Of a stretch of 64,000 nt of DNA, positions 47,975 through 61,400 are shown in pieces (within the stretch, counting starts at the first letter, position 1; the number at the start of each line of letters is the position of its first letter). The position numbers and the translations under genes are program-made. The stretch is taken from assembly GCA_008933995.1 (NCBI GenBank), contig WARS01000029.1, forward strand, positions 14,693,131 through 14,757,130, read 5' to 3'. This stretch comes from Datnioides undecimradiatus (taxonomy: Eukaryota; Chordata; Actinopteri; Lobotiformes; Datnioididae). The notes under the pieces are model-generated. The model was not told the DNA's origin. It was given only the letters and a program-made list of their open reading frames with translations, and did no database searches.

Positions 47975-49474
47975 TCACTTAGGCCCCAGCATCTCACTTG
48001 GCTTCACCCACTGGTCAAACTGCTCCTCGGTCAGGTAGCCAAGCTCCACGGCCACGGCCTTCAGTGTGGAGCCCTTCTTGTGAGCCGTTTTGGCGATAGT
48101 GGCTGCTTTGTCATAACCAATGTGCGGGTTGAGTGCAGTGACCAGCATGAGAGACTCATTCATCAGCTTGTTGATCCTCTCCGTGTTGGCTTGGATGCCC
48201 GCCACGCAGTTGTTGGTGAAGGACACAGATGCGTCTCCAAGTAGCCGAGCTGAATTCAGCACATTCTTGACCATCATGGGCTTGAAGACGTTGAGTTCAA
48301 AGTGTCCATTGCTACCCCCAATTGTAACAGCGACGTGGTTTCCCATTACCTGCGCTGCGACCATGGTCATTGCCTCACACTGGGTGGGGTTCACCTTGCC
48401 TGGCATAATGCTGCTTCCTGGTTCGTTCTCTGGTAAGATGAGCTCTCCCAGGCCAGAGCGGGGTCCTGACCCCAAGAAGCGAATGTCATTGGCAATCTTC
48501 ATCATGCTGACAGCCACTGTGTTGAGTGCTCCACTCAGCTCTACCAGAGCATCGTGGGCAGCCAGAGCTTCAAACTTGTTGGGAGCTGTCACAAACGGCA
48601 GACCTGTGAGAGAGGCGACAGTGGAGGCTACTTTCTCAGCAAAGCCAATGCGGGTGTTCAGTCCTGTCCCTACTGCTGTGCCTCCTGCTGCCAGTTCATA
48701 CACCCTGGGCATGGCAGCCTTCACTCTCTCGATGCTGTACTTCACCTGCTGGACGTAACCACTGAACTCCTGCCCTAGTGAAAGTGGGACTGCGTCCTGA
48801 GTGTGTGTGCGTCCGATCTTGATGATGTCTTTGAACTCCTCAGCCTTTGCAGCCAGAGCATCGTGCAGGGTCTGGAGGCCAGGCAGCAGGACCTGGTGGA
48901 CCTCTGTGGCTGCAGCGATGTGCATGGCGGTGGGGAAGGTGTCGTTGGAACTCTGACTCTTGTTGACATGATCGTTGGGATGGACAGGGTCCTTGGAGCC
49001 CAGTTCTCCTCCCAGGATCTCAATAGCTCTGTTGCTGATCACCTCATTGACGTTCATGTTGCTTTGAGTCCCAGATCCAGTCTGCCACACCACAAGAGGG
49101 AAATGATCATCCAGTTTACCAGCTGAAACCTCATCTGCAGCCTGGATGATTGCATCTGCTATCTTTGAGTCGAGGCCGTACTCCTTGTTGACTTCAGCGG
49201 CCGCTCTCTTCAGGATACCAAAGGCCTTGATCACTTGGATTGGCATTCTCTCACTTGGTCCCCCAATCTTGAAGTTCATGGTAGATCTGACGGTCTGTGC
49301 GCCGTAGTACTTGTCAGCTGGGACCTTGAGCTCACCAAACGTGTCCCGCTCCAGCCTGTACTCTGAACTGGCCATTCTGGACGTGCAGATGAGGAGTTTA
49401 GAGTTCACGTGGACTCTTTGCAAAGTCAGGAGGTTGCAGTTAAACTGCCGGACGACTCTCAGAGACCGAAACAT
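47975..49474 (-). CDS. fh: Fumarate hydratase, single-exon gene, 499 aa
   Basis: Class II fumarase converting fumarate to malate in the TCA cycle (mitochondria) and in the cytosol and nucleus. Seen: the whole 1500-nt frame is open with no intron, whereas human FH has 10 exons. Residues 1-33 are basic and acid-free like a mitochondrial presequence; Met34 (MASSEYRL) sits where the short cytosolic form starts in other animals. Conserved regions: [18 protein letters not shown] (133-150), [16 protein letters not shown] (165-180), GRTHTQDA (221-228) and the fumarate-lyase signature [11 protein letters not shown] (353-363). All expected core motifs are intact, so it reads as functional. Inverted CCAAT boxes lie within 150 bp upstream; AATAAA at 47834-47829 gives a short 3' UTR. 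It is probably a retrocopy that became the working gene, though lineage-wide intron loss is also possible. Confidence 0.96.
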   Translation of the reverse strand: MFRSLRVVRQFNCNLLTLQRVHVNSKLLICTSRMASSEYRLERDTFGELKVPADKYYGAQTVRSTMNFKIGGPSERMPIQVIKAFGILKRAAAEVNKEYGLDSKIADAIIQAADEVSAGKLDDHFPLVVWQTGSGTQSNMNVNEVISNRAIEILGGELGSKDPVHPNDHVNKSQSSNDTFPTAMHIAAATEVHQVLLPGLQTLHDALAAKAEEFKDIIKIGRTHTQDAVPLSLGQEFSGYVQQVKYSIERVKAAMPRVYELAAGGTAVGTGLNTRIGFAEKVASTVASLTGLPFVTAPNKFEALAAHDALVELSGALNTVAVSMMKIANDIRFLGSGPRSGLGELILPENEPGSSIMPGKVNPTQCEAMTMVAAQVMGNHVAVTIGGSNGHFELNVFKPMMVKNVLNSARLLGDASVSFTNNCVAGIQANTERINKLMNESLMLVTALNPHIGYDKAATIAKTAHKKGSTLKAVAVELGYLTEEQFDQWVKPSEMLGPK

Positions 49475-50699
49475 GGCTTCTCATTAGAGGTGAATTCGGG
49501 GGGAGGTCAATGTAGCCTTACACATTGTAATCTGTCATTGGGCGAATAGGAAACTGATTGCACGTCAGCCAATGGCGAGGTAAAAGAGGCGGCACTTCCT
49601 CTGTGGTTATCGTATCGAATGGAAACGTTCGGGCTGCCACATCCGGATCAGTGAAGCTTGTCGTAACATTGCACGATTTAATTTCCGGTATGACAAAGAA
49701 GGCGAATTTAGTTTACATAATAAAAGTCAGTTACTTTACATAATTTGGTAATTTAAAAATAAATAGATATCATTATCTAACAGGTAATTTAATCAAATAC
49801 AGATATGTCATTTCTGACTTGTGAGGATTTTGTGATATTGGCACAGAAACATTTATGGTCAGCTGCATTGTCTTAAAAACTTGTCATTGGTTTCCATACA
49901 AACCAAATAAAGTTGTGTGGGAAAAAATATCAAATAAAAGTAAATGAGTAACACCTCTGAGCATTTCTAATGTCTGAATATACTGCACAGCTCAATCTTT
50001 TCATTATGTGTGCAGTGACACTGGAACATATTGAAGATGTGCCTTGATGATGATGAGACTGGCTGCTCACTCACTGTAAAAAGGAGCAAATTAACTAATT
50101 AAAATTCAATATTCTTATTGTAATATTTGAAGAATGAACTCTTGAATGAATTATAATGGCATATTAATATTGCTAGTTATAGTTTCTATTGTCCACCTGG
50201 ATAGAGCTGTCAAATGAGTCTTTATATCTTAAGCCATAATGACTTCAAAAGGATCTGTGCACTCTGCACTTACTGACTTATTTTGGAAAGTTGTTGAGAT
50301 CCTGCATCCTATGGTTCACACCGTTAATGGCCTAGTCTGGTGTGTACTTAGTGATATTGTTTAGTGTCATAGTATTTATAACTGAAGTCCACTTTGAACA
50401 AATTTATAACGGTAAATTTTTATTTTGTAAGCACTCATATCCTTTAAAAAACGAGTTTTAGTTTTAGTCCTTTATTTTGAAGGCTAAGAACGACCTGTCA
50501 CCGGAAGTGCTTTGTATGTTTCAGCTAACCTCACGCCGCGGTCTCTTCTCGCGGTAACGTTAGTATACTGTTAGCTTGCAAGCTAACCCCATCGTTTCCA
50601 GGTTTCGTGTCGACCTGAAAAAAGCAGACGAAGAGAGACACAAAGACGCTACGCAGCTGAATATATTTTAAAAACCAGGCTACATAGAGGAGCAGGACA
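49475..50699. promoter_or_regulatory. Divergent upstream region between fh and hdgfl2
   Basis: Near fh, CCAAT elements are present (ATTGG at about 49538 and CCAAT at about 49570). Near hdgfl2, CCGGAAGT at 50501-50508 is a perfect ETS-type site about 190 bp before the ATG. The middle 49700-50450 is AT-rich with nothing recognisable. Confidence 0.4.
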
Positions 50700-53600
50700 A
50701 TGCCACACAACTTCCAGCCCGGAGACCTGGTCTTCGCTAAAATGAAGGGGTACCCCCACTGGCCAGCCAGGGTAAGCAAATAACGTTAGCTTGTGCCGGA
50801 GGGGCGGAGGGGATGAGCTGCTCTGCATGGGACGCTGGAGAAGGTTCTCTGTGTATCCTCGGCACTGTCTAACATGGATACCTATCACACACATGCATAA
50901 CTTTATATTTTTTCTGGCTGACAGGCTGCGTTTTAGGCCCGCGGCGTAGCACAGCGAGCAGGGTGATTTGCATGAGATGCTGGTGGCCTAACATTAATCT
51001 GCGTGGAGACGTACAGCCTCGGAAGCTAACGTTGTTGGGTTTTTTTAAAATGACGTCCGATCTAACTCTTAAAAAGCCCTCATCTCAACGTGAACGCTGT
51101 TTACTATGCACCAGATATCAACTCAATATCGATGAGTCATAAATAAATGTGCAGTGTTTTGTTTTTCCAGAGATAAGCATCATCACTATATTTTGTCATC
51201 CTGTTTAACTTCCAGAAAACATATATTATTACTATTTTCAATATTAATTTGCTACTTGGTTACCTTAAAGTTTTCCTGGGTTACAGATTGAAGATGTGGC
51301 TGATGGGGCAGTGAAACCACCTCCAAATAAAATCCCAATTTTCTTCTTTGGGACACATGAAACGTGAGTACAGAACTGTATTAACAGTTGTCAGACAAAG
51401 TTTTTTGCTGGTATCCACAGACCTTCAATGTCTGCAAAGGAAATTTACTTTTTAAATTTATGTTAAAGTAGGAATTCTAATGATTAATAAAATACGGAAA
51501 TAAGTCGTCAGTTTGTACAGCTTTTTCACGCTTGGTTGAATTGCTCAGCGCCAATCTTAATTTTAGGACTTTGACTCATCTGTTTGTTGACATGATATGC
51601 ACTTTGAGAGCAGTGGTGTGTGACAGCAACAGAAATCACTACTTTTGTCTCACGTGGTGCTTTCAGTCTTCTTTACTCTCCTTTATTCTTTTCTGAAAGT
51701 TCACTGTTAACCAGAGACATGTGTCACTTTGAGTGTGCAGTATGTTTTTGAGGGATGTGTTGATATGTCTGATCTGCCATCAGACACCATCTGTTTGACA
51801 ATATGGCACCTGCAGTATGTTAATCCGTCACTAGGTGGCACAGTCTGCTCTTCTAAAGTCTCAAGTCAGTGTAAAGCATCTTGATTATCAGTGCAAACAA
51901 ACTTGTTCTCACTCTCCTCTGTTTTGTAGAGCATTCCTTGCACCAAAGGACCTTTTTGCCTATGAAAAGTACAGCGAACGCTATGGAAAGCCCAACAAAA
52001 GAAAGGGATTCAATGAAGGTTTATGGGAGATCCAGAACAATCCACATGCTTCCTACAGCGCCCCACCTGTTGTAAGTATTCTGATATCAGAGATCCTGAA
52101 GCAATCATAAATCAACATTACCCCTTACTGTAAAAGATATTGTAAATAAAGAATTAGAAGTTACTTTTAATTAAGGTAATTCATGCTTATTTGCTGCCAG
52201 TAATACAAATTTGTACGATTCTATGTCTGTTAAAACTCATGGAGTTCTCTACTGGACTTTTACTGTAACTTTTGAGGCATTTCTAGTTTGCCTTGTGTTG
52301 TCTTTTGATCAAAATGCTGCAGATCAGACCCCGGCACTGTGATGCTGTATGTTAAGCTGTGATGCTTACTGCAGCATCTACAGTTTTGCCCTGACCAGGG
52401 GCCCTTGCTGCATCTCTGTGTCATTTCACTGTCTGAGGTGATTCATCAAGAAAAGAAAAATGTCACAAAATGGTCTTTAAATGTACTGCAGCTCTAAACG
52501 AGAAACTGGGACTGGGACAGGCTTTGTCAACTAAAGGATATTTAATGTCCAGATCAAACAGTGTTTCAGGTGCTTTTAGCCTCTGTATTGTGACATTTTT
52601 AACTCTAACAGGATAGACAAATGGGGCTGATGTTAGGAGGAATTAGAGTTGAATTTTGAATAATGGACGTGTCATAACAAACATGGAGAGTTACTGTGAT
52701 TCAGTAATTGATGCTCCCCTCCTTTAACAACTGTAGGAAATTTAGGAAGACAAGGTAGAGGGTGCTAGCTAGCTAACTAATCAGTCTTAGCTCTGTGCCA
52801 CTCGGTGGGTATCATATCATTATTGGTTGAAATTGGTTGGTTCAAGCTTATGTAAACAGACATTTATTTTTATTTTACAGGAAGAAAACTTGATAGAATT
52901 TTGATTTATAAATACAAAATGGACAAGAAGTGAATATTTTGTATTTTTAGAAAAGTGTACTGTTAAATGGGAGCACAAAGTGACCAGAGGTATAATCCAG
53001 AAGGGTTAGAGGGCATTTTTCAATTTATGTCAACTTTAAGTGAGTGATTTGTATTCATTTTGCTTACCATCATTCATCTGCAGCCAGCAAGCTCATCTGA
53101 CAGTGAGGGCAATAATGCTGGAGGAGGAAGTGACGAGGATGACTATGAAGACGAAGCCACGGTGCCTCAGAAAGCAGACTCAGGAAGTGAGGTTGACTCC
53201 GATTCTGGGAGTGAAGACCAAGGACGGGGTGGAGGAGTGAAGCGAAAGCCACCACCTGTTAAGGTGATTCAGTGGAGTCAGTGGAAACAAATCACAGCTT
53301 AAACTAAACTTCATTCAGTAATTTGTTTAATAAATCAGTAACTTATTAGATCAGGCTATAACTTTGTTAATTGGCTTAATAGAATGCGAAGGGCTGTACA
53401 TGACACAATACATACCAAAGTGCAGCACCAGCATCACTATAACAATCAGTAATGCATCGTTATTCACTAAGAACTAGTCTCACATAAGCATAAAAACAGG
53501 AGGTAGAAAAACAGACCACTAATCTGGGGTAGTATGCATTGCAAGAATGAGCCACAATTAATGTTTTTTTAAAAGTATTAAGTAGTTGGTTAAGTTCAAT

Positions 53601-56600
53601 TTCTCTATTTACACATTTGGTTTTTTTTTGTTTTTCATTTTAGCGGCCTCCCCCGCCGAAAAAGGCTCGGGGCTCGTCCAGTGATCAAGACGTAGAGGAG
53701 AGTGGATCCCCCTCTGAATCAGAACCCACACCGTCAGAGTCTGACTCTGGCAAAAACAGTGACCAGGTAATTATACACACTCACGTGCACACACAGTATT
53801 ATGATTGTTGGTAGGTTTGAAACTAAACAGCTCATAAATGTTACATATCTATTTTCCTCCACCAGGATTTTACTCCAGAGAAGAAATCAGGTGGACGAGG
53901 TGGAAAGAAACCAGGAGGCAGAGGGAAGAAAAAGGTGAATCATCAGGCCTGGTGCACATCAAAAGTTTCATTTCCTTTTCTTTTTTTGGTTTAGTTCTTC
54001 CTTCAAATCCCATATTTTTTTCTGTGCTGCAGAAGGCTTCGTCAAACTCAGACTCAGACTCAGGATCAGGGTCCGAGAAGAAAGTAGTAGATAGCGACTC
54101 AGAGGATGAGAAGCCTCGGCCGGCTCTGTCCGGCTCTGAATCCCAGTCTGGCTCAAAGTCTGAATCAGACTCAGATCCTCCTCCCAGGAAGGGCCCACAG
54201 GCACGCAAGAAAGGTGTGAATACAGTCTTGTTTTAAAATGGGATTGATTTAAAATTTGCTGCAGCCAAAATTAGATAAAAATAATTCGATATTTAACAGC
54301 TCTTCATTTTGCTCCACAGAAAAGCCTGCACCAAAGCCTCGTGCCCGGAAACCCAAACCTGCCCCAGCAAAACGAGCACCATCATCATCCTCTGACAGCG
54401 ACAGGTCAGGCTGCTCTGAGAACCTTTCTTCCTGTTTCATAACCCACATGTTAAATATGGGACTGTGAATTCTGAGGGCCACACCAGCTTGTTGTAAAAG
54501 TGAGCTCTGTATTTATTTTTCACAGTGACAGTGAACCAGACTGCATCAGTGAGTGGAAGAAACGAGACGAGGAGCGCAGACGAGAGCTCGAGGAGCGCCG
54601 GAAAAAGGAGGAGGCAGAGGAGCTGCGCAGGCTACGTGAGAGAGAGAAGGAAGAAGAGGAGAAGAAGAAAAAAGACAAAGATAAGGGCAAAAAAGGCAGC
54701 GACAGTGACAGCAGCAGTAGCTCAGACGAAGGTGTAGATGATCACCCATTGAAGAAGTCCAAGAAGCCTCCTCCACCCCCGATCCCTGCACCCTCAGACT
54801 CTGACTCTCCACCACCGTCTGAGGTACAGTCACTAACTAAAAATAACATGTTACATTTCGATGTATTCAAAGTAATAGGACTGCAGGTGAGTCTAGATGC
54901 TTTTGACAGGCGGAACATCTTCTGCTTTTTTTAATGAAAAGGTAAAGAAATCCAAGAAGCCTGACAACCAGAAGAAGTCGAGAATAAAGAAAGAGAAAGA
55001 GAGAAAAGAAAGAAAGGAGAAAGAACTGAAAGAGAAGAAAGCCAGACGTTCAGAGGAGAAGTCCAGAGCGAGGTGAGTGCACAATGGGGAGCAGACTGTG
55101 ACGTGCAAACTTCATTAGAAGGACTTCATTAAAATTTAATGTGCACTGATCACAAAGTTCCCTCCCTGCCTCTCTCTCTGTCCCTCTCTCAGGTCCAAGC
55201 CTGAAAAGCCGAAACGCAAACCAGAGAGGCCTCCAGAGAAAAAAGTGGAAAAGAGGAAGGGTCAGTCTCTCTAAGTCACACTAATTTACATATACCGAAA
55301 CTGTGCAATAGGTGGAGCTCACAAAACTAATTTATATTCACAGTTTCAGTGAGAGTGAAAGTAGTAATTCAGTACAGCATGTTAACTGTTACTTTTTGTG
55401 TCCATATGCAGAACCATCACCAGAGGAAAAACTACAGAAACTCCACACAGATATTAAATTTGCACTCAAAGTGGACAACCCAGTAAGTGATACCTATAAC
55501 TGTAGTTGAATCAGTATCAATGTTTCTGATTTTACTTTTTCTATACCCGCATTGAAAACCATATTTTTAAATGTATTTGTGTGTTGTTAGGACATAGAGC
55601 GGTGTCTACAAGCCCTCGATGAACTTGAGGCTGTGCCCGTCACCAGCCAGATCCTCCATAAGAACGCTGAAGTTATCGCCACACTGAAAAAGGTGTGTTT
55701 TCTGTGTCCGCTCTTAATTAATTTGACATTTGCAAACTAATCTTGCAGTCAGACAGGAGAACCCATATAGATAAAATAACTGAGAATATACAGGACACAA
55801 TTCCCCAAATCTGGTGGCTTTCCAGAGGATTTACTGGTTGGATAATACACTCATCCACTGCTTAAAGCTGTTTTTCTTTGAGATTTATCAGCAGTAATAC
55901 TAGGACCCTGTAGTTTGCTATGTCCACTGCACTTTTTATGTTAGTTACTTCACATGAAAATAAGGTTACTTCTTTGATTAAATATATACAAACAATCTAT
56001 TTGAATTGTGTATTTACAAGATGTTTAATACATTATATCGGTCTTTCTTCCTTGGATGGTGTTGTCAGGGCAATTCTGTATTGCTCTCATTTAAAATAAC
56101 CTTCTCCATGATCACTTTCCCTCTTTCTTTTTATGGACACTATAGATTCGGCGGTATAAAGCCAGCACTGCAGTCATGGAAAAAGCTAGTGACGTCTACA
56201 ACAAGTTAAAACTTCGCTTTGTTGGCAAGGCGGAGGTGGCAGCTAAACCTAAAACAGAGGACAAGGAACCTCAAGATAATGAGGAGACACAAAACACAGG
56301 TAAAAAGGTTCAATATGGCTTCAATATCACCTCTATTTTTTTGTATTGTTTTTCTCATATTAATCTAAATTTGTGTTTTCTAGACACCACTCCAGTGAAT
56401 GGGGACTCAGAGCAGAAAACAGATGGCATGGAGGTAGAAGAAAAACCAAAATCACCTGCCCAGGAGGAGAATAATGATAATGCTGCATCAAGTCCAAACA
56501 GGTGATCCCATGCAGAGCACAGCATTTGCTGTATTTTCTTTTTGCACGAGCAACTGACATGAAAATTAATCCGATCTTGGTGCATGCTTCTGTAGAAAAA

Positions 56601-56833
56601 TGTTATATTAAGGGTTAAGTACAACTTTTGAAGCTGTGTCTTCATTTCCTTACCATGAACAAGACTGTGTGTATCTTCACTGTTTTATATACAGTATCCT
56701 TCAGTGGTTGTGAGTGATGATGCACTTTGTCTTTAGACGGAGCCCAGACAGCCATGCTGAACACACTCACACAAGTGAAGAAGCAGACAACTCCATTGCC
56801 GCAGAGACAGAACCACCTGCTGTAGAAAGCTGA
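50700..56833 (+). CDS. hdgfl2: HDGF-like protein 2 (PWWP and integrase-binding-domain protein), 16 coding exons, 655 aa
   Basis: Chromatin reader of the HDGF/LEDGF family that binds methylated H3K36 nucleosomes and tethers partners. Coding exons: 50700-50771, 51287-51363, 51930-52071, 53084-53263, 53644-53766, 53866-53934, 54033-54213, 54320-54404, 54526-54823, 54942-55072, 55193-55260, 55412-55482, 55591-55692, 56146-56299, 56384-56501, 56737-56833; frame unbroken. Seen: N-terminal PWWP domain at about 1-95 with [17 protein letters not shown] (PHWP as the family motif); Ser/Asp/Glu-rich and Lys/Pro-rich disordered stretches with SDSDSGS repeats; a highly charged Glu/Arg/Lys helix region; integrase-binding-domain fold at about 478-560 ([15 protein letters not shown], then [15 protein letters not shown]); acidic tail. 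Human HDGFL2 has 671 aa. The IBD separates it from HDGF and HDGFL3; a PSIP1 assignment is less likely given the long acidic/basic middle and the 19p13 neighbours. Confidence 0.94.
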
Positions 56834-57900
56834 AAGACCTCGAATCATCAACACTGCAGTGGACCAAGTGCTAAAGATGATGGCCTCTTTGTCTGACGTC
56901 ATACAGTGCTCCTGGCCCAACAACATTGCAACACACACACTCAGCTTTTCCTACAGTATCTGTTACGTCAACGCTGACATTTTGTACTATAAAGGTATCA
57001 AACCAGAAGGCCCCGTTGCTGAAACCATTTGGTCCATTATTTATCACAGTAAGAAGGAAAGCTTGTTAGTGTGATAGTTTGTGGCGCTGTGCGGCCCTCT
57101 TTTTCTTTTCTAAACTGTACTTTTTCCTTTTATACAACACTTGGCCCGTCCTGGATCCTCACCCTGCACCCCTGCTCTTGGCATTCTTTGTTATTTCTAC
57201 CACAGGAACTCTTATTTTGGTCTTTCATACTATCCGTACATGAAAAGATTACATTTGAATGAATTACATTTTTAGCACTTCTAACCGGAATTTAGGCTGG
57301 GTTAGTTTGGGATGTAACTTTGATTTTGCCAGGAAAATGGAGCCATGACATTAACTTCATGCTAATTTTGTGCGACCTTTGCTTGCATAAGTTGGCTTCA
57401 TTTTTACATAAAGCCTTCAAAACATCACAAAGGCCTCTTGTCTGTGTGTATGGCGTTGTGAGAGTGGTAAAGTACTATTTGTGAGTCTTTTTATGTTATT
57501 TTTTTTAAATATCTGGTCTTGATCCAGTTAATACAGTCTAAGATGTAAAGCCATTAATTGAGTCACTTAAAACTGTTTTCCAACTGAGGTCCACTTACTT
57601 TTTTTATAGCCTTGTTTGCAAACACTTGCATCTACAGTTTTGTCTAAGATAATAATTGCTGTGGAGTTAAACACCTTGCACTCTCGTCTCCCCATAGTGT
57701 CCGCTTTCAGTGATTTGCATAATAAATGGAATAACTGTACAGATTGAAAACTGTCCTTAAAAAGCTATTGGGATCATGTAGCTGCAGCCTATTCTGCCAT
57801 TTCCTTGTCATATGCATACAACAGGTGTTTTTAGTGCTATGTAAATTGGTAAAGCATTTCTATCACTAAGTTGAGACTTGAATAAAAATCTCAGCATGGT
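56834..57900 (+). other. hdgfl2: Probable hdgfl2 3' untranslated region
   Basis: About 1 kb after the stop with no further exon. AATAAA at 57881-57886 is the likely poly(A) signal, with an earlier AATAAA near 57721. The end is inferred from these motifs. Confidence 0.45.
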
Positions 57901-58475
57901 TTTGTTTTCATTCTCATTTTTGATTTGTTTTGGTGTGTATACTTATTTCATTATTTCATTCAATGACCGTTTAACCAGTAGCTGCATCGCTATCAGCAGC
58001 ACAGCCCATTGCTCTTAAATACTGGCAGAAATGTCATGTGGCTTGTTCCCAGGACTTGGCTGCCAATACTATGAGGAACTATTCCACAAACTTTAAGACC
58101 GACAGTGCTTTGTTATAATTTAATAGAGTTTATAGCTACTTTCAAACTGGCAGAGTCATAAAGCAGTTAGCAACTGTGAGCCGGGGACTAGACCTTTAAT
58201 TCCGTTGGTTCCCATATGAGAATCTCGCATAATACTCAAGTCAGCTGACTTTAGACGCCATTTTGTCAGCCATTTCCTACACTGATCCATTGCCAGCGTC
58301 TCTGCACAGCACAGGACGCCCCGTCTGGCCTCAGCTTCATCTGCCCGGGCTTGGTAAACAGCAGCGGATCCTGCACACACGGTCCCGGGTGGATGAGAGA
58401 CAGTCTAGAGGGAGACTAGACCTCTGGAAGGCGCTTGGCCCCGCAGGACAGAAGCGGTACAAGTCACAGACAGCC

Positions 58476-61400
58476 ATGGCTTTGAAGATTGTCAAAGGGA
58501 GCATCGATCGGATGTTCGATAAAAATCTTCAGGATTTAGTACGTGGCATTAGGAATCACAAGGAAGATGAGGTAAAAATGAGCAAACACTGTCACGTGGA
58601 ATATTTTAAACCTCACGTTCATTGATGTTTTGTTAACTCAACACACATTGCCGTTAACCGTTATCGTTGACTAGCTAGCTAACGTTTACAGCTAACGCTA
58701 GGTATATTAACGGTAGGTAGGCTGGCAAGCTAACGTTTCCAGTCATTTCAGCCGCTAGCTAACGCTCACACAAAACCAGGCAGCGGCTAGTGGAGCCGAC
58801 CATTTGCCAATTTAACGTTGGGTAAATAACTGGTTGGAAATGTCAATTTTGTTATTAGATTATCTTTCTGGTTTTAGGCAAGGACCCTCAATGAAAAGTT
58901 GTTACTGGCAGCTAGCTTACCCGGCTAACTGACCAGTTAAGAGGAAGCAACTATAGATCACAATTCACCAGGAGATTAGTCTTTGCTGTTGTGGATATCA
59001 AAACAGAGGACACTGCTAATGTGAATGTCCGTGGTAACTTTAACAATTATTGGCTCATTCGTTATTGATTCGGGTGGGTAGAAGTATCGAGAAGCGATAA
59101 TTGTCCTTGATTTGAGTTGAGCCACTCGACTGCTGAGTGGATATTGTGATGCTCTGATGAAATGGCCACTGTAAGGGACAGGCCTAACTTGTCACTGATT
59201 CACTTTGAGAATAACACTGCAGATATGAGCATTTTGGATGTTTTATATCAACACTGCACCATAAATAAAACGGCAGATCTGGTGAAACGAGTCAGCCAGT
59301 AGCTAGTATTGAACATCAGTCGGCGATAGCAGGTGATATCATCCCTGTCACAGGTCTGTGGATGATTACAGGATCGTCACAGCACCAGACCCCTGAAGTT
59401 GGGAGTAGGGTGGGATGGGCCATTAGAGGGCAGTGTTCGGGGCAGCCACGTTTCCATCTCTCACATCAGCCTGCTTGTCTCATGAGCTCTGTCTGTCTGT
59501 GTCTAACCTTGTAACTGCAGTAAAAAAAAAAAAAAAGAAGCAATTTCAGCTATTTCAGGTATTTAGACAGGGTCGGTGTAGTTGCTCAGAGCTGCAGTGC
59601 CAAGCACACCTGTCTCAGGGTGTAGGTCAGGTGTGAAATGTAGAGGCAGTGTGTCTGACCTCAGGGCAGCTTTTGGATTTGATTTCTCTCTTAGCGTAGC
59701 ACATTTGCCTTGGTTACCATCTCTTCAGAAAACCCACATCTAAGCAGGGGCTAAACAAGGAGATCCAATCATCTGTATACACATGTAGCTTGGATGATTG
59801 TTTCATCTATGTTTGTATCCTTGTGGTTTTTTTCTTTAAATGAAAGTCAAACACTTAGAACAGCATTGTTTTGAGGCTTTCAATCCTTGATCTCTTGATT
59901 CAATGTATGGGCTAAGTCGTTCACCAGTGGTAACCCAACCTGGACAGCCTAGATAAGGTGGTGGTTGCCCGGTCAACAGTGGACAGTTTGCTGAAATATT
60001 AATACACTCTGTGTGTGTGTGTGTGTGTGTGTGAATGTCTGAATGTGTGTTGACTTTCTTCCTGGCCAGCCCACAGGTTCGCATACACTCTGTTTATTTT
60101 TCACATGTGTGCTGAGTCTTTGCACAGTTCATTCATTCACTCTCCCTCCCACGCCCTGTGAGAAGCAGGTATATTGGACAAAGGTCTGAAAATGTCCCAA
60201 GTGTAATACTGTGAGATCACCAAAAAGTGTTTTAATGCTCAATTGTAAATGGTGTCTGTTGTTACAAATAATGTTTAGCACTAGTTAGCAGCTTCAGCAT
60301 ACTCATCTTGTGTGTGGTTGTTTATGTCCAGTTCAGTCTGCATTAGTGGCTGAATGATTATCTTCGTTGGCCTTTTGACAACTATTTCAGTTATTTCATT
60401 TGGTTCTGAATTGGTCATTCAAAAGGTGTGTGCTTGTCTGTGTGTGTCTGGTGAACGTGTGTTGAATCCCTCCCTGTTTTCCCTGCTAGCCACAGGAGCG
60501 GCAGCAGAGCTCAGTCCCCCCCTCCTCCTGTCACTGTGCTGTCTCATGACTGCACACACATGACCAGCACACACTCACACTCTACAAAGCTATATGTGTA
60601 TGCGTTTGTCTTCCAAGCTGGCTCTTCTCATCAGTGTTTGACAGACCGCTCTATCTATCTAGAGGTCTAATGCAGCTCCTGCTCCACTGTTAAATGAAAT
60701 GTACCTTCTGCTTTGTGTATTTCAGGAAATCTGGTGTTATATAGCTGGGGTCATTAGAGCAGCTATTTGTTTCACTCATTCATTGAGGCGTGAGGCTCCT
60801 GGAAACACTCATTTGTTAAAATGCTTTAGATGATAAGAGAGCCGTTGAGTCACCCATTACCTTATGACTTTCATAAAACAGTCTATATCTAGTAACCGTG
60901 TAATTAGAATAATAGTGTTTAATCTTTTTCTCATGATAAATATTTTTTGCTTAGTAAGCACAAGCAGTTAGTTGGACCTGAACTCTATCATATACTAGTG
61001 GTAGACTAGTGGTACCATTCCAAGTATGTCAGAGATGGCAAACAGGGAGTGAAATATTATTGGTCTACAAGCATAAGCCAAGCAAGGCTTCAGTATTTTA
61101 TATTTTATGTTATTTGGCTAGTTAAGCTGAGTGAACATACTCTGACACACCTCATGAATTTGATGACTTTAGACTTAAACTTTAAATCCAACGACAATGA
61201 CTCGTGACTAGGGTTTGACTCAAAGCCCAGAGTTGAAAGCTGATGTGAAAAGTGCATTAAAAGATAAATCCTTTTCAGTAAATCCATGACAAATTTTGGT
61301 TCCAACTTGACTCGAAACTTTTAAAAATGACCATTCAGCTCCACCTCTGTTGGTTCGTGTCCTGGATAGCAACAACAGAAAGACCAGGATTTTCCAGCTT

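Noticed and set aside
48120..48758. 212-codon plus-strand frame antisense to fh
   Set aside because: Shadow of the conserved fh coding sequence, which explains the open frame.
53870..54208. 112-codon minus-strand acidic/serine-rich frame
   Set aside because: Mirror of the hdgfl2 SDSDSGS-coding repeats; low-complexity codons leave the opposite strand open.
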